Below, one piece after another: positions 1-9,451 of a stretch of DNA of 64,000 bases. The translations under genes and the position numbers were made by a program. The stretch's first letter is position 1. Every line of letters starts with the position of its first letter. The DNA is from Devosia submarina (GTDB taxonomy: Bacteria; Pseudomonadota; Alphaproteobacteria; Rhizobiales; Devosiaceae). The DNA lies in the NCBI RefSeq assembly GCF_003056345.1, contig NZ_PYWB01000001.1:496001-560000 (forward strand). Reading direction: 5' to 3'. A model generated the notes under the pieces. It was not told the origin of the DNA, searched no databases, and saw only the letters and a program-made list of their open reading frames with translations.

Positions 1-1
1 G

Positions 2-1756
2 GCCAGGCTGCCCTTTCTCGCCCTCCTGATCCTGGGCGGATCCGTGGCGCTCATCGAAGCCTCGCTGTTCTATTATGTCGGTCGCCTCGTCGACATTCTC
101 GACGCCGCCAACCAGAGCGAGGGCTGGAGTGGGCTCCTCGCCCGCAACGGCCCCGAACTCATCCTCATGCTCGTGGTGGTCCTGGGCGTCCGCTTCATCA
201 TCACCTGGCTCTCTGCCGTCGTCGAAGAGCAAACGGTCAATCTGGGCTTCTACAATCTCGTGCGCTGGCAGGCCTACAGGCATGTCATTCGCCAGAACCT
301 GAGCTTCTTCCAGAACGATTTCTCTGGCGCCATTGCGAGCAAGATCTGGCAAGCCGGTGGCGCTGTGGGCGATTTCATGGTCGCCGCCCTCCAGGTCGTC
401 TGGTTTATCGCCGTTTACGCCCTCACCACGCTGATCCTCGTGGGCCAGCTCGATTGGCGCCTCGGCGCCGCCGTCGCACTCTGGATCGTCACCTTTTCGC
501 TCCTTGCCTGGTATTACGTGCCCCGCATGCGCAAGCGCTCAGCCGCCGCGGCCGAATCCGCCTCCGCGCTTACCGGCCGCATCGTCGACAGCGTCTCCAA
601 TATCCAGACGCTCAAGCTCTTCTCATCCCAGGATGAAGACGACAAATTCGTCCGCCGCGGCTTTGACAACTTCCTCGCCTCCATGACCACGCTGGCCCGC
701 ACCTTGGTGGGCGTGCGCTCAGCCATGGGCATGCTCTCGGGCATCGCCATTGCGGGCATCGGTGCGCTGGCTGTTCACCTCTGGACGCAGGGGCTCGTTT
801 CGGTCGGCGGCGTCGCCTTCACCCTTTCGCTTGTCCTGCGCCTCTACAATCTCCTTGGCCGCATGATGAACCAGCTCAACGGCCTCATGCGCAATTACGG
901 CACCGCGCAAAACTCCGCCGATCTCATCGCCCGCCCCCTGGGCCTCGTCGACAAGCCCGACGCCAAGCCTCTGAGCATCACCGAGGGCCGCATCCGCTTC
1001 GAAAACATCACCTTCCACTATGGCCGCGACAACGGCATCATCGACTGCTTCAATCTCGACATCGCCCCCGGCGAGCGCGTCGGCATTGTTGGCCGCTCCG
1101 GCGCGGGAAAATCCACCCTGGTCAGCCTCCTGCTGCGCTTCTACGACCTCCAGGGCGGCCGCATAACCATTGATGGGCAGGATATTTCGGACGTCACCCA
1201 GGCTTCGCTGCGCGCCAATATCGGCGTCGTCACGCAGGACACTGCGCTCCTCCATCGCTCCGTGCGCGCCAACATCGCCTTTGGCCGCAACGACGCCAGC
1301 GAGGAAGACCTCCTCAACGCCGCCCAGATGGCCGAGGCGGATGAGTTCATTTCCGACCTCGTCGATTACCGTGGCCGCACCGGCTACGACGCCCAGGTGG
1401 GGGAGCGCGGCGTCAAGCTCTCTGGCGGCCAGCGCCAGCGCGTCGCCATCGCCCGCGTCCTCCTCAAGGACGCGCCCATCCTGGTCCTCGACGAAGCCAC
1501 CTCTGCCCTCGACAGCGAAGTTGAAGCCGCCATCCAGGAACAGCTCGAACGCATGATGGCCGGAAAAACCGTCATCGCCATCGCCCACCGCCTCTCCACT
1601 ATCGCCGCCATGGACCGCCTCATCGTCCTCGAAAAAGGCACCATAGTGGAGCAGGGCACCCATGGCGAACTGCTGGCGCTGAACGGTCAGTACGCACGGC
1701 TATGGGAGCGGCAGTCGGGTGGGTTCCTGGATCCGGACGTCGGACCAGTCGAGTAG
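2..1756 (+). CDS. ABC exporter, fused permease and ATPase (5' end outside window)
   Basis: Half-size ABC exporter: an N-terminal six-helix membrane domain followed by a nucleotide-binding domain. The reading frame stays open to base 2 and reads as hydrophobic membrane sequence before the first GTG at 44, so the gene is cut by the window edge and the GTG is probably not the start. Walker A (GRSGAGKST, near base 1093), signature LSGGQRQR, Walker B ILVLDEATSALD and H-loop AHRLST are all intact, so the ATPase should work. The family exports lipids, peptides or drugs; the substrate cannot be told from sequence. It stands apart from its downstream neighbour, with a 559-base gap after the stop. Confidence 0.9.
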   Translation, partial: ARLPFLALLILGGSVALIEASLFYYVGRLVDILDAANQSEGWSGLLARNGPELILMLVVVLGVRFIITWLSAVVEEQTVNLGFYNLVRWQAYRHVIRQNLSFFQNDFSGAIASKIWQAGGAVGDFMVAALQVVWFIAVYALTTLILVGQLDWRLGAAVALWIVTFSLLAWYYVPRMRKRSAAAAESASALTGRIVDSVSNIQTLKLFSSQDEDDKFVRRGFDNFLASMTTLARTLVGVRSAMGMLSGIAIAGIGALAVHLWTQGLVSVGGVAFTLSLVLRLYNLLGRMMNQLNGLMRNYGTAQNSADLIARPLGLVDKPDAKPLSITEGRIRFENITFHYGRDNGIIDCFNLDIAPGERVGIVGRSGAGKSTLVSLLLRFYDLQGGRITIDGQDISDVTQASLRANIGVVTQDTALLHRSVRANIAFGRNDASEEDLLNAAQMAEADEFISDLVDYRGRTGYDAQVGERGVKLSGGQRQRVAIARVLLKDAPILVLDEATSALDSEVEAAIQEQLERMMAGKTVIAIAHRLSTIAAMDRLIVLEKGTIVEQGTHGELLALNGQYARLWERQSGGFLDPDVGPVE

Positions 1757-2315
1757 GGCAAGGATCTTTCAGTCGACACCTCCCCCTTGCGGGGCTTCGA
1801 CCCGTCCCGCAGGGCCAATCGCTCCAGTGCAGCGATTGGAGGGGAGAAGGCCATGAGAGCTATGCTCGAATGGCGATCAAGGGTGGTGAGCCCAGTATAG
1901 GATCAGTCGAGTAGGGCAGGGATTCTCAGTCGACACCCTCCCCCTTGCGGGGAGGGATCAAGGGTGGGGGCGGTTAGCCCGGATGTCGCTGCCATTGGCC
2001 GCAAGATTAGGGCGTCCCGCACACGACATAGTGGCTCGCAGCACTCCCTCCCAACCTCCCCCGTCAAGGGGAGGTGCAGCACCGTGTATGTCGCACCCCC
2101 CTAACTGACCCACCAAAACCTCAGTCGACACCTCCCCCTCCCAGGGGGAGGATCAAGGTGGGGGTGTGCCCGGCCCTGAACCTCTCCCCCACCACCCCAC
2201 TGGAAAAACCCAAAATCCCCCATTGGAACCCCGCCAAAGAGCGGCTATGCATCGTTGCAATCGATTTCGCCCAGCCTAAACCAGCTGCTGTCCTCGCGAC
2301 GCACCAGGAGCCCTA
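1757..2315. repeat. Repeat-rich intergenic gap with three related palindromic units
   Basis: There is no credible gene in this 559-base gap. Two related units begin near 1746 and 1906; they share the words GTCGAGTAGGGCA and TCAGTCGACAC followed by CTCCCCCTTGCGGGG. A third, shorter unit starts near 2122 (TCAGTCGACACCTCCCCCTCC then its complement). Another CCTCCCC...GGGGAGG hairpin lies near 2055-2078. These look like mobile or amplified intergenic palindromes. The last 70 bases hold a probable operator for the beta-mannosidase, listed separately. Confidence 0.6.
2246..2261. promoter_or_regulatory. LacI-type operator candidate upstream of the beta-mannosidase
   Basis: The 16 bases TATGCATCGTTGCAAT form an imperfect palindrome around a central CG, close to the LacI-family core TGCAACGTTGCA. 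The right half (CGTTGCAAT) is identical to that of the site before the AGE isomerase gene at 50316-50331. It ends 54 bases before the mannosidase start, a usual place for a repressor. The regulator is not in the window. The assignment is inference. Confidence 0.45.
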
Positions 2316-4838
2316 ATGTCCCCCAATACTTCCTATTCCGCCCTCGACCTCGCGGGCTCCTTCCGCCTGACTTCCCCCACAAAGTCCGACATCGACCTGC
2401 CGATCACCCTGCCGGGAGACGTGCATCAGGCCCTGCTGCAGGCCGACCGCATCCCCAATCCCTATTTCGGCGAAAATGAAAAGACGGTGATGTGGGTCAA
2501 CGAAACCGCCTGGTCGGTCGAACGCAGCTTCACCGCCTCCGCCGCCCATATCGATGGCTATCTCACCCTCACCTTGGCCGAAGTCGACTGCATCGCCACC
2601 ATCCTGCTCAATGGCGAAGTGGTCGCCAAAACCGACAACAGCTTCATCCGCAACGACATCGACGTTACCGGCAAGGTCCGCGAGGGCGACAACACGCTGC
2701 GCATCGAGTTCGACATCGCCCCTGATGTGGCCAAGGCGCGCGCCGACGCGCACCCTTTCCCCATTCCCTTCACCAAGAACTACCAGACCAATGGCCTGAA
2801 GGGCATCCACATGAACTTCATCCGCAAGGCCGCCTGCCATGCGGGCTGGGACTGGGGCATCTGCCTCATGCCCATCGGCGTCTACGGCACCATGACCTTG
2901 CGCAAGTCGCGCCTCGCCCGCCAGGAGAGCGTCCAGGTCGACCAGGTTCACGCCAACAACTCCGTGGAACTGTCGATCAAGACTCGACTTTTCGCCTTCG
3001 CTCACGGTCAAGTGGAACTTGAACACACCATCGACGGGCAGACGGTCACCGACAAGCTCGTGGTGCAAAAGGGCGAAAACGTCTTCACCCACAACGTCAC
3101 CATCCACAATCCCAAGCTCTGGTGGCCCGCAGGGCAGGGCGAGCAGCCGCTCTACGAACTCGTGACCAACCTCGATGGCGAAAAGACCACCCGCCAGATT
3201 GGCCTGCGCAAGCTCGAATGGATCGTGGAAAAGGACGAGATCGACCACAGTTTCAAGTGCCGCATCAATGGCCGCGACATCACCATGATGGGCGCCAACT
3301 GGATCCCCGCCGACGCCATTCCGTCGCGGATTACGCCTGCGGTCATCCGGGACCTGCTGGAAAGCGCCAAGGGCGCCAACATGAACATGCTCCGCATCTG
3401 GGGCGGCGGGCAGTATGAGCCCGACTATTTCTATGAGCTCTGCGACGAGCTCGGCATCCTCATCTGGCACGATTTCATGTTCGCCTGCATGAGCTACCCG
3501 TCGGACCGGCCGTTCCTCGAAAGCGTGCGCACCGAGATCACCCAGCAGGTCCGCCGCCTCTCGCACCACGCCTGTATTGCCCTCTGGTGCGGCGACAACG
3601 AGGTCATCGGCTCCCTCAGCTGGTACCCCGAGACCAAGGCCGATCCCGGCCGCTACATCGCCAATTACGACCGCCTCAATTCCATGCTTGGCAACATCGT
3701 GGAAGACGAAGACCCCGTCCGCCGCTTCTGGCCGTCCTCGCCGTCCCTGGGCTATCTCGACTTCTCCGACGGCTGGCATTCCGACACCCGCGGCGACCTC
3801 CATTATTGGGACGTCTGGCACTCCGCCAAGGCCTTTGAAGCCTACCGCACGGTGCATCCGCGCTTTGCCTCCGAGTTCGGCTTCCAGTCCTTCACCTCGA
3901 TGAACGTTATCGAGACCTTTGCCGAAGAAAAGGACCGCAACCCGTCCTCGCCGGTCATGGAAATGCACCAGCGCAATGATGGCGGCAATGCGCGCATCCT
4001 TGAAACCATGACGCGCTACTTCCGTTTCCCCAGCAATTTCGACCAGATGGTGTTCCTGAGCCAGATCCAGCAGGGCCTGGCGATGAAGACCGCCATCGAA
4101 TACTGGCGCTCCACCAAGCCGCGCTGCATGGGCACGCTGTTCTGGCAGATCAACGACATCTGGCCGGTGGCTTCATGGTCGAGCCTTGATTATGGCGGGC
4201 AGTGGAAGCTGCTCCAATACATGGCCAAGCGCTTTTTCCTGCCCGTCAACGTCGTTGCCGTCCCGGTGAAGTCCGAGGTCCGCACCAATTCGCGTGGGCT
4301 CCCTGTCCAGGGCGATCTGCCCGACACCATCGTGCTCAAGGGCATCAACGACACGGCCGGCCCGGTCTCGATCAGCCTTGAAGTGCGCGCCGTCAAAGTC
4401 GGCGGTGGCGACCGCGTGGTCTTCTCCGGCAATTCAGCCATCGGCCCCGATGCCGCGATTGTCGTCACCGAAGTGCCCATGGAAGAGCTTGAAGCCGACG
4501 AATTCCTTTTCTTCTCCTGGCGCGATGCCGAGGGTATACTGCTCGGCGAGAACGACTTCTTCCCCAAGGCCTACAAGGCCTACGAAATCGTCCCGACAGA
4601 GGTCAGAGGGAATTGGTCCGATCGCGATGGTCAGGCCGTCCTGACGCTCGAGTCGGACAAACCGGCCTTGTTCACCACGGCCACGGTGGACATTCCGGGC
4701 TACTTCTCCGACAACGCCGTGACGCTCCTGCCGGGCCGCAAGACCGAACTGGTCTTCACCCCCCGCCATGGACGCTCGGTAACCTCGGGCGAACTGGATC
4801 CTTCGCTCAAAATCCGCAATCTCAGCGAGACATTCTAA
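2316..4838 (+). CDS. Beta-mannosidase, glycoside hydrolase family 2
   Basis: 840 aa, the normal length for GH2 beta-mannosidases, which remove terminal beta-D-mannose from manno-oligosaccharides and glycoproteins. The N-terminal sugar-binding sandwich, the Ig-like middle domain and the TIM barrel can be followed in order. The acid/base motif WCGDNE lies near residue 427 and the nucleophile region ASEFGFQSF near 516; both glutamates are present. No signal peptide is visible, so the enzyme probably acts in the cytoplasm on imported oligosaccharides. It starts with ATG after a gap with a LacI-like operator. The nearby FGGY kinase and the distant AGE isomerase fit sugar catabolism, but no dedicated transporter lies beside it. 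Confidence 0.92.
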   Translation: MSPNTSYSALDLAGSFRLTSPTKSDIDLPITLPGDVHQALLQADRIPNPYFGENEKTVMWVNETAWSVERSFTASAAHIDGYLTLTLAEVDCIATILLNGEVVAKTDNSFIRNDIDVTGKVREGDNTLRIEFDIAPDVAKARADAHPFPIPFTKNYQTNGLKGIHMNFIRKAACHAGWDWGICLMPIGVYGTMTLRKSRLARQESVQVDQVHANNSVELSIKTRLFAFAHGQVELEHTIDGQTVTDKLVVQKGENVFTHNVTIHNPKLWWPAGQGEQPLYELVTNLDGEKTTRQIGLRKLEWIVEKDEIDHSFKCRINGRDITMMGANWIPADAIPSRITPAVIRDLLESAKGANMNMLRIWGGGQYEPDYFYELCDELGILIWHDFMFACMSYPSDRPFLESVRTEITQQVRRLSHHACIALWCGDNEVIGSLSWYPETKADPGRYIANYDRLNSMLGNIVEDEDPVRRFWPSSPSLGYLDFSDGWHSDTRGDLHYWDVWHSAKAFEAYRTVHPRFASEFGFQSFTSMNVIETFAEEKDRNPSSPVMEMHQRNDGGNARILETMTRYFRFPSNFDQMVFLSQIQQGLAMKTAIEYWRSTKPRCMGTLFWQINDIWPVASWSSLDYGGQWKLLQYMAKRFFLPVNVVAVPVKSEVRTNSRGLPVQGDLPDTIVLKGINDTAGPVSISLEVRAVKVGGGDRVVFSGNSAIGPDAAIVVTEVPMEELEADEFLFFSWRDAEGILLGENDFFPKAYKAYEIVPTEVRGNWSDRDGQAVLTLESDKPALFTTATVDIPGYFSDNAVTLLPGRKTELVFTPRHGRSVTSGELDPSLKIRNLSETF

Positions 4839-4936
4839 GCCGCATTTCGCTCACCAATTCACATGAAGTGCTGTAGTCAACGATAACAGTCTGCTACCCA
4901 GTAGCCTTCATCTGCTACACCTCGCTAACCCAGATT

Positions 4937-4958
4937 TGGCGGCCTCCCGCCGCCATTT
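4937..4958 (+). terminator. Weak hairpin after the beta-mannosidase
   Basis: TGGCGGC-CTCCC-GCCGCCA is a perfect 7-bp stem followed only by TTT. It could end mannosidase transcription or sit in the leader of the next gene, which starts at 4979. Confidence 0.3.
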
Positions 4959-4978
4959 CCGGCCCACCGGAATCGCCT

Positions 4979-5899
4979 ATGTCCACTCACATCGCGCCCG
5001 TTGAAGAGCGCCACAACACCGGCATAGGCATCCTGCTGCTGTCGCAATTGGTGCTGATCTTTCTCGACACCTCAGCCAAATGGATGTCCACCCAGGGTAT
5101 TCCTACCGGCGAAATCGTCTTCATGCGCTATGCCGTCCATGTCGGGTTGATTCTCGCCATCGTCTGGCCCCTGCGCGGAAAAAGCCTTTTCCGGACAGCC
5201 AATTGGAAGCTCGAGGTCATGCGCGGCGTGTGCCTCCTGCTGACCACCGCCGGCAATTTCCTGGCCATGCGCTACCTTCCGCTGACCGTCACCGGCGCGC
5301 TGATCTTCACCAGTCCTCTCATGGTCTGCGCCCTTTCGGGCCCCATGCTGGGCGAAACCATCGGCTGGCGCCGCTGGCTCGCCATTACCGTGGGATTCAT
5401 AGGCATTCTCATCATCGTGCGCCCGGGCACCGAAGCCTTCCAGCCTGCCTCGCTGCTTGGCCTTGGCGCCGCTTTCTTTGTCGCGCTTTTTTCCATCCTC
5501 ACCCGCAAGTTGGCGGGCGTCGACTCAGCCATGACCCAGCAATTCTATGCCGGCGCAATTGCCCTGGTCATGGTCACGCCCTTCGCCTTCACCGGCTGGG
5601 TCTGGCCATCCAACGGTCTGACATGGCTCGCCTTTTTCGGCGCAGGCACGGTCGGCATGCTGGGCCATATCCTGCTCTCAGTGGCGCACCGCTTCGCGCC
5701 GCCATCCACCCTGGCGCCGTTCAACTATCTGACGCTTCTTTATCTTGCCATTGTCAGCTGGCTGATCTTCAACGAGCCGCCTGAACCCTGGTTCTATCCC
5801 GGCGCTGGCATCATCATCGCCAGCGGGCTCTACATCTGGCTGCGGGAAAGAAAACTCAACAAGGCAAGAACATCCGTTGACGAAGGGATCGCCCGGTAA
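4979..5899 (+). CDS. EamA/DMT-family membrane transporter
   Basis: 306 aa with about ten hydrophobic segments arranged as two EamA repeats, the usual form of drug/metabolite transporters. Members export amino acids, nucleobases or other metabolites at the inner membrane; the substrate is not predictable here. The second repeat begins around the stretch LLGLGAAFFVALFSILTRK. The gene stands alone, with repeats behind it, and nothing in the context narrows its job. Confidence 0.85.
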   Translation: MSTHIAPVEERHNTGIGILLLSQLVLIFLDTSAKWMSTQGIPTGEIVFMRYAVHVGLILAIVWPLRGKSLFRTANWKLEVMRGVCLLLTTAGNFLAMRYLPLTVTGALIFTSPLMVCALSGPMLGETIGWRRWLAITVGFIGILIIVRPGTEAFQPASLLGLGAAFFVALFSILTRKLAGVDSAMTQQFYAGAIALVMVTPFAFTGWVWPSNGLTWLAFFGAGTVGMLGHILLSVAHRFAPPSTLAPFNYLTLLYLAIVSWLIFNEPPEPWFYPGAGIIIASGLYIWLRERKLNKARTSVDEGIAR

Positions 5900-5914
5900 A
5901 ACACCAGGCTACCC

Positions 5915-6154
5915 GTCTATCCCGCATCACCTTCCGCCGTCATTGCCGGGCTTGTCCCGGCAATCCAGCAATGATCGGACATTCCTGGACCACCCAGACA
6001 AGCTAGCTGGTGACGGTGTGGAGGAGTCTGTCCACCCAAACATCACTCAGGTCTATCCGCATCACGTACCACCGTCATTGCCGGGCTTGTCCCGGCAATC
6101 CAGCGATGGCCGGGCATCCCTGGACCACCCGGACAAGCCGGGTGGTGACGGTGG
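5915..6154. repeat. Two tandem copies of a roughly 105-base palindromic element
   Basis: Copy one spans about 5915-6019 and copy two about 6051-6154. Each begins GTCTATCC(C)GCATCAC, carries the hairpin TTGCCGGG-CTTGT-CCCGGCAA, then CCTGGACCACCC and GACAAGC, and ends in TGGTGACGGTG. In copy two the outer ends CACCGTCA and TGACGGTG are inverted repeats of each other. The hairpin core is of a kind widespread between genes in Hyphomicrobiales. The element fills the gap between the convergent EamA and sugar kinase genes. Confidence 0.75.
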
Positions 6155-6182
6155 GAGAAGCCGGTTTCTTGAAATGCCGCTT

Positions 6183-7553
6183 CTACCCAGCCACAACCCG
6201 TTCAGCCCAAAGCCGCGCATAATCCGCGAACCCCGGAACGTCCAACGGCGAAAAGCCGCGCCCCTGCGGCACTTGAGCCTCTTCCGGCCCAAACAGCAGG
6301 CTAGCCCCCATGCTGGTCCCCGTGGCATCCGCCGATGCACTAACCGGCACCCCCGTCAGCGCTGCCAAAGCCTGGCCAAACAAGGTATTACGCGCCAGCG
6401 GCCCCTCGATAATAATGCTCCGCCCCAGCCCGCAAAGCCCAAGGCAAGCCTGCGCCACCAGCGCTAAGTAAAGCGAGACGGCCGCTGTCCGCTCCCCATC
6501 CGTCAGGGCCGCCGGATCGCTAGTCCACCGTCCCGCGCTATGGGGAAACGGCCCCACACCCGGCGCAAAGCTCGGCAGTGCTTGGATGCCTTGGGCAACG
6601 ACCTTGCCGATATCCTCCGCGCTGGGCTCAATCGGATGGGGCACCAGGATCTCGAACTCCCGACCGCCCATGAACCGCGCCGTGGGCACTGGCCGCCCAA
6701 ACGCATCGACATTGGCAAGGCTATCCCGTCCGGCATCAAGCCCCTGGGTACTCCCGCCAACCGTCATGGAAATCGCCCAGGTCCCGGTGGAAAGGATCGT
6801 AAACGGCGCCTCTCGTCCACCAAGATGGGGAATCAGCGAAGCATTGGAATCATGGATGCCCACCGTCACCGGAGTGTCCAAAGGCAGGCCCGTCGCCTCG
6901 ACAATCTCCGCACTCACCGGGCCAAGCACCGAGGCAGCGGGCCGGATCGTCGGGAACAGCTTGAGCCATCCCTCAGCCTCCACAAGGCTCGAGAACTCCC
7001 CGCGATCCGGCGCCCAAAGATCGGTATGGCACCCCAGCGACGTCACCTCGCTCGCGCGCGCTCCCGTCAGCCGCCACGCCCAATATTGCGGATAGGTCAG
7101 GATGTCGGTGATTTGGGCAAACTCGGCACCAAAGCGCCGGCTCTGCCAGAAAATCTGCGCCCCAAGATTGAGCCCATTGGGTAAGCGGGGCGACAAGGTT
7201 TCGCTGAATTGCGGCCGCACCGCTCCATATTCCGCCGCCGTTTCCTCGGGCCCCTCGAATTCATAATCCAGAACCGGCATGGCGAGCCGGTCTCCCGCCA
7301 TCAACGCCGCCGTCGCGCCATGTGTGGTAATGGAAATCCCATCGACCCCATTCTCCGCCTGCAATTGCTTGAGGCTGTCGAGAATGAAGCTCCAAAGCCG
7401 CTCCACATCCGCATGCGGGTAAATTCCAAGGTTAACCACATTATTGGGCGTGGTTTTCCCCCCGACCTGCTGGCGCGTTACACTGTCGATCAGAACGACC
7501 TTGGCATTGGTCTTGCCGATGTCGATAACGGCGATATGGCGGGGCAGGGGCAT
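6183..7553 (-). CDS. FGGY-family carbohydrate kinase
   Basis: 456 aa from the ATG at 7553; a longer frame exists, but the conserved ATPase start IAVIDIGKTNAKVVLID follows this ATG directly. The protein phosphorylates a sugar or ketose with ATP in the cytoplasm. Motifs seen are the phosphate-1 loop DIGKTNAK, the catalytic region GIHDSNASL and the phosphate-2 stretch STGTWAISM. Overall it resembles the rhamnulokinase/fuculokinase-like branch found in rhizobial sugar operons, but the substrate is not certain. It is divergent from dusA; a perfect 16-bp palindrome at 7614-7629 lies in between and could control it. No isomerase or aldolase is next to it. Confidence 0.85.
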   Translation of the reverse strand: MPLPRHIAVIDIGKTNAKVVLIDSVTRQQVGGKTTPNNVVNLGIYPHADVERLWSFILDSLKQLQAENGVDGISITTHGATAALMAGDRLAMPVLDYEFEGPEETAAEYGAVRPQFSETLSPRLPNGLNLGAQIFWQSRRFGAEFAQITDILTYPQYWAWRLTGARASEVTSLGCHTDLWAPDRGEFSSLVEAEGWLKLFPTIRPAASVLGPVSAEIVEATGLPLDTPVTVGIHDSNASLIPHLGGREAPFTILSTGTWAISMTVGGSTQGLDAGRDSLANVDAFGRPVPTARFMGGREFEILVPHPIEPSAEDIGKVVAQGIQALPSFAPGVGPFPHSAGRWTSDPAALTDGERTAAVSLYLALVAQACLGLCGLGRSIIIEGPLARNTLFGQALAALTGVPVSASADATGTSMGASLLFGPEEAQVPQGRGFSPLDVPGFADYARLWAERVVAG

Positions 7554-7613
7554 GACGCGGGCTCTGCTAAGGAGGACAAGGGGGAGATAATGCAAAGCTT
7601 GCCATTGCGCCAT

Positions 7614-7629
7614 CGCTAACATGTTAGCG
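7614..7629. promoter_or_regulatory. Perfect palindrome between the FGGY kinase and dusA
   Basis: CGCTAACATGTTAGCG is a perfect 16-bp palindrome, 61 bases before the kinase start and 67 before the dusA start. Its half-site TGTTAGCG is common in operators of sugar-responsive LacI- or GntR-type regulators. It probably controls the kinase rather than the housekeeping dusA gene. No regulator gene is adjacent. Confidence 0.5.
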
Positions 7630-7695
7630 CGCTCGGCTTGGTCTGTCGCGGACAGCAGTGTATAGAACCCGCTCTCTCCCAACCGGTCCGGACTC

Positions 7696-8703
7696 TTGAC
7701 CCAAACCACGCTTGAACTCGCCCGCAGATTCTCCGTCGCGCCGATGATGGACTGGACGGACCGTCACTGCCGGTTCCTTCACCGCCAGTTGACGCGCCAT
7801 GCCTTGCTGTTCACCGAAATGGTGACATCAGCTGCAATTGTGCACGGCGATGTGGAGCGGCACCTTTGGTTCGACCGGGTCGAGCAGCCGCTTGCCCTGC
7901 AGCTGGGCGGCTCGGACCCCGCCGAATTGGCCCAGGCCATCCGGCTTGCCGAGCCATTCGGCTATAGCGAAATCAACCTCAATGTCGGCTGCCCCTCCGA
8001 CCGCGTCCAGTCCGGCCGCTTCGGCGCCTGCCTCATGGCCGAGCCCGAGCTCGTCGCCGAATGCGTCCGCGCCATGCGGGACGCCACTGATCGCCCCGTC
8101 ACCGTCAAGTGCCGGATCGGCATCGACGATCAGGACACGGAGCAGAGCCTTGATCGCTTCGCCGACCAGATGGTCGCGGCCGGCGTTGCTGCCCTTTATG
8201 TCCATGCCCGCAAGGCATGGCTTAAAGGCTTGTCGCCAAAAGAAAACCGCACCATTCCGCCGCTCGACTACGACCGCGTCCACCGCCTGCGGGCACGTCT
8301 CGCACCGCTCCCGATGTTCATCAATGGTGGCCTTGAAACCCTGGAAGCCGCCGAAGCGGAAATGGCCTTCATGGATGGCGTCATGCTCGGCCGCGCCGCC
8401 TACCACAACCCCATGATCCTCGCCGAAGTCGACCATCGCTTCTTCGGCGAAAGCGAGCCGTCACCCTCGCTCGAAAGCGTAATGCACGCCATGGCCAACT
8501 ACGCCGAGCGCGAGCAGAGCACCCGCGGCACCCGCATCAACAATGTCACCCGCCACATGCTGGGCCTCGCTAATGGCCTGCCCGGCGCCCGCCAGTTCCG
8601 CCAGATCCTGAGCGTCGACGCCTGCAAGCCCGGCGCCGGCCCCGAGGTCATCCTGCGCGCGCTTGAAGCCGTCAACCGTCCGCGTCTCGCCGCCGCCAGC
8701 TAG
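7696..8703 (+). CDS. dusA: tRNA-dihydrouridine synthase A
   Basis: 335 aa flavoprotein that reduces uridines in the D-loop of tRNA (positions 20/20a) using NADPH. The TIM-barrel FMN-binding start RFSVAPMMDWTDRHCR and the catalytic-cysteine segment NVGCPSDRVQSGRFGA are typical of DusA. The only good start is a TTG at 7696, since the next methionines already lie inside the conserved motif. The stop overlaps the end of the convergent aspartyl protease gene by four bases. Confidence 0.93.
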   Translation: MTQTTLELARRFSVAPMMDWTDRHCRFLHRQLTRHALLFTEMVTSAAIVHGDVERHLWFDRVEQPLALQLGGSDPAELAQAIRLAEPFGYSEINLNVGCPSDRVQSGRFGACLMAEPELVAECVRAMRDATDRPVTVKCRIGIDDQDTEQSLDRFADQMVAAGVAALYVHARKAWLKGLSPKENRTIPPLDYDRVHRLRARLAPLPMFINGGLETLEAAEAEMAFMDGVMLGRAAYHNPMILAEVDHRFFGESEPSPSLESVMHAMANYAEREQSTRGTRINNVTRHMLGLANGLPGARQFRQILSVDACKPGAGPEVILRALEAVNRPRLAAAS

Positions 8704-9386
8704 TCAGTCAGCTCCAGCGAGTTCTGCGTCACGCTATAGCGCGACAGCGTTTCCAGAAACGTCATGCCCAAAAGGCTCGTTTCCAGCGCCTCCTGCTCGG
8801 TCACAAAAGCCATCACGCCCCGGCGGACGATTCCGCCCACTTCGATCTGATCGAGCCGCACCCGCGCCGCCCGCCCGGTGCCATTGGCCGTCGACACCGG
8901 AATGGTAAACTGCAGATTGCCCGTATCGATTCCCGCCGCTTCCGCATCCTCCGGCGTCAGCACAACGGCGCTCGCCCCAGTGTCGAAGATCATCGGTGTC
9001 GTATGGCCATTGACGGTGGCATTCACTTCGAAATGCCCCCCCATCCCCCGGCGGAACACAGCCGTCCCCTGCTCGGCATTGACCAGCGCCACCCCTGGCT
9101 GGAATTCGCCCGCGACCCGGCCGGCAATGCTGGTGATCTCGTCACGATAGGCATAGGACAGCGCGGCCACACCAAAGATCGCAACCCAAAGAAAGACGCT
9201 GCTCAAAAGCTCGGACGCGCGCCGCCGCCGCGTAAATATTCCGCCGGCAAACACCACCAGTAGCACCAGAAGGGGAATCAGCTGCGCCGTCTGCTGCTGC
9301 GTCATGCCCACCAGACTGCCGGCATCCGCACTGATCAACAGCGCCAGCCCCGCCGCCACAAGAAGCGCAATGCCGATAAAGATCAT
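8700..9386 (-). CDS. Membrane-anchored retropepsin-like aspartic protease (TIGR02281 type)
   Basis: 228 aa. The N-terminus has three hydrophobic segments (about residues 1-20, 35-52 and 63-80) and the C-terminal half is a clan AA aspartic protease domain with the active-site motif FDTGASAVVL. Proteins of this arrangement are common in alphaproteobacteria; their physiological substrates are unknown. A single catalytic aspartate motif means it should act as a dimer. It is encoded convergent with dusA and shares no operon with cobS, which ends up on the same strand upstream. Confidence 0.85.
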   Translation of the reverse strand: MIFIGIALLVAAGLALLISADAGSLVGMTQQQTAQLIPLLVLLVVFAGGIFTRRRRASELLSSVFLWVAIFGVAALSYAYRDEITSIAGRVAGEFQPGVALVNAEQGTAVFRRGMGGHFEVNATVNGHTTPMIFDTGASAVVLTPEDAEAAGIDTGNLQFTIPVSTANGTGRAARVRLDQIEVGGIVRRGVMAFVTEQEALETSLLGMTFLETLSRYSVTQNSLELTD

Positions 9387-9451
9387 GCCCTCGCGCCTTT
9401 CCCTGGGGTTACCTCAACACCATAAAGGCACGGCAGACGGCAATTTCAAGG

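Noticed and set aside
2313-3968. A 551-codon minus-strand frame inside the beta-mannosidase gene
   Set aside because: Same reasoning: composition is that of a codon-bias shadow, with no ribosome site or domain.
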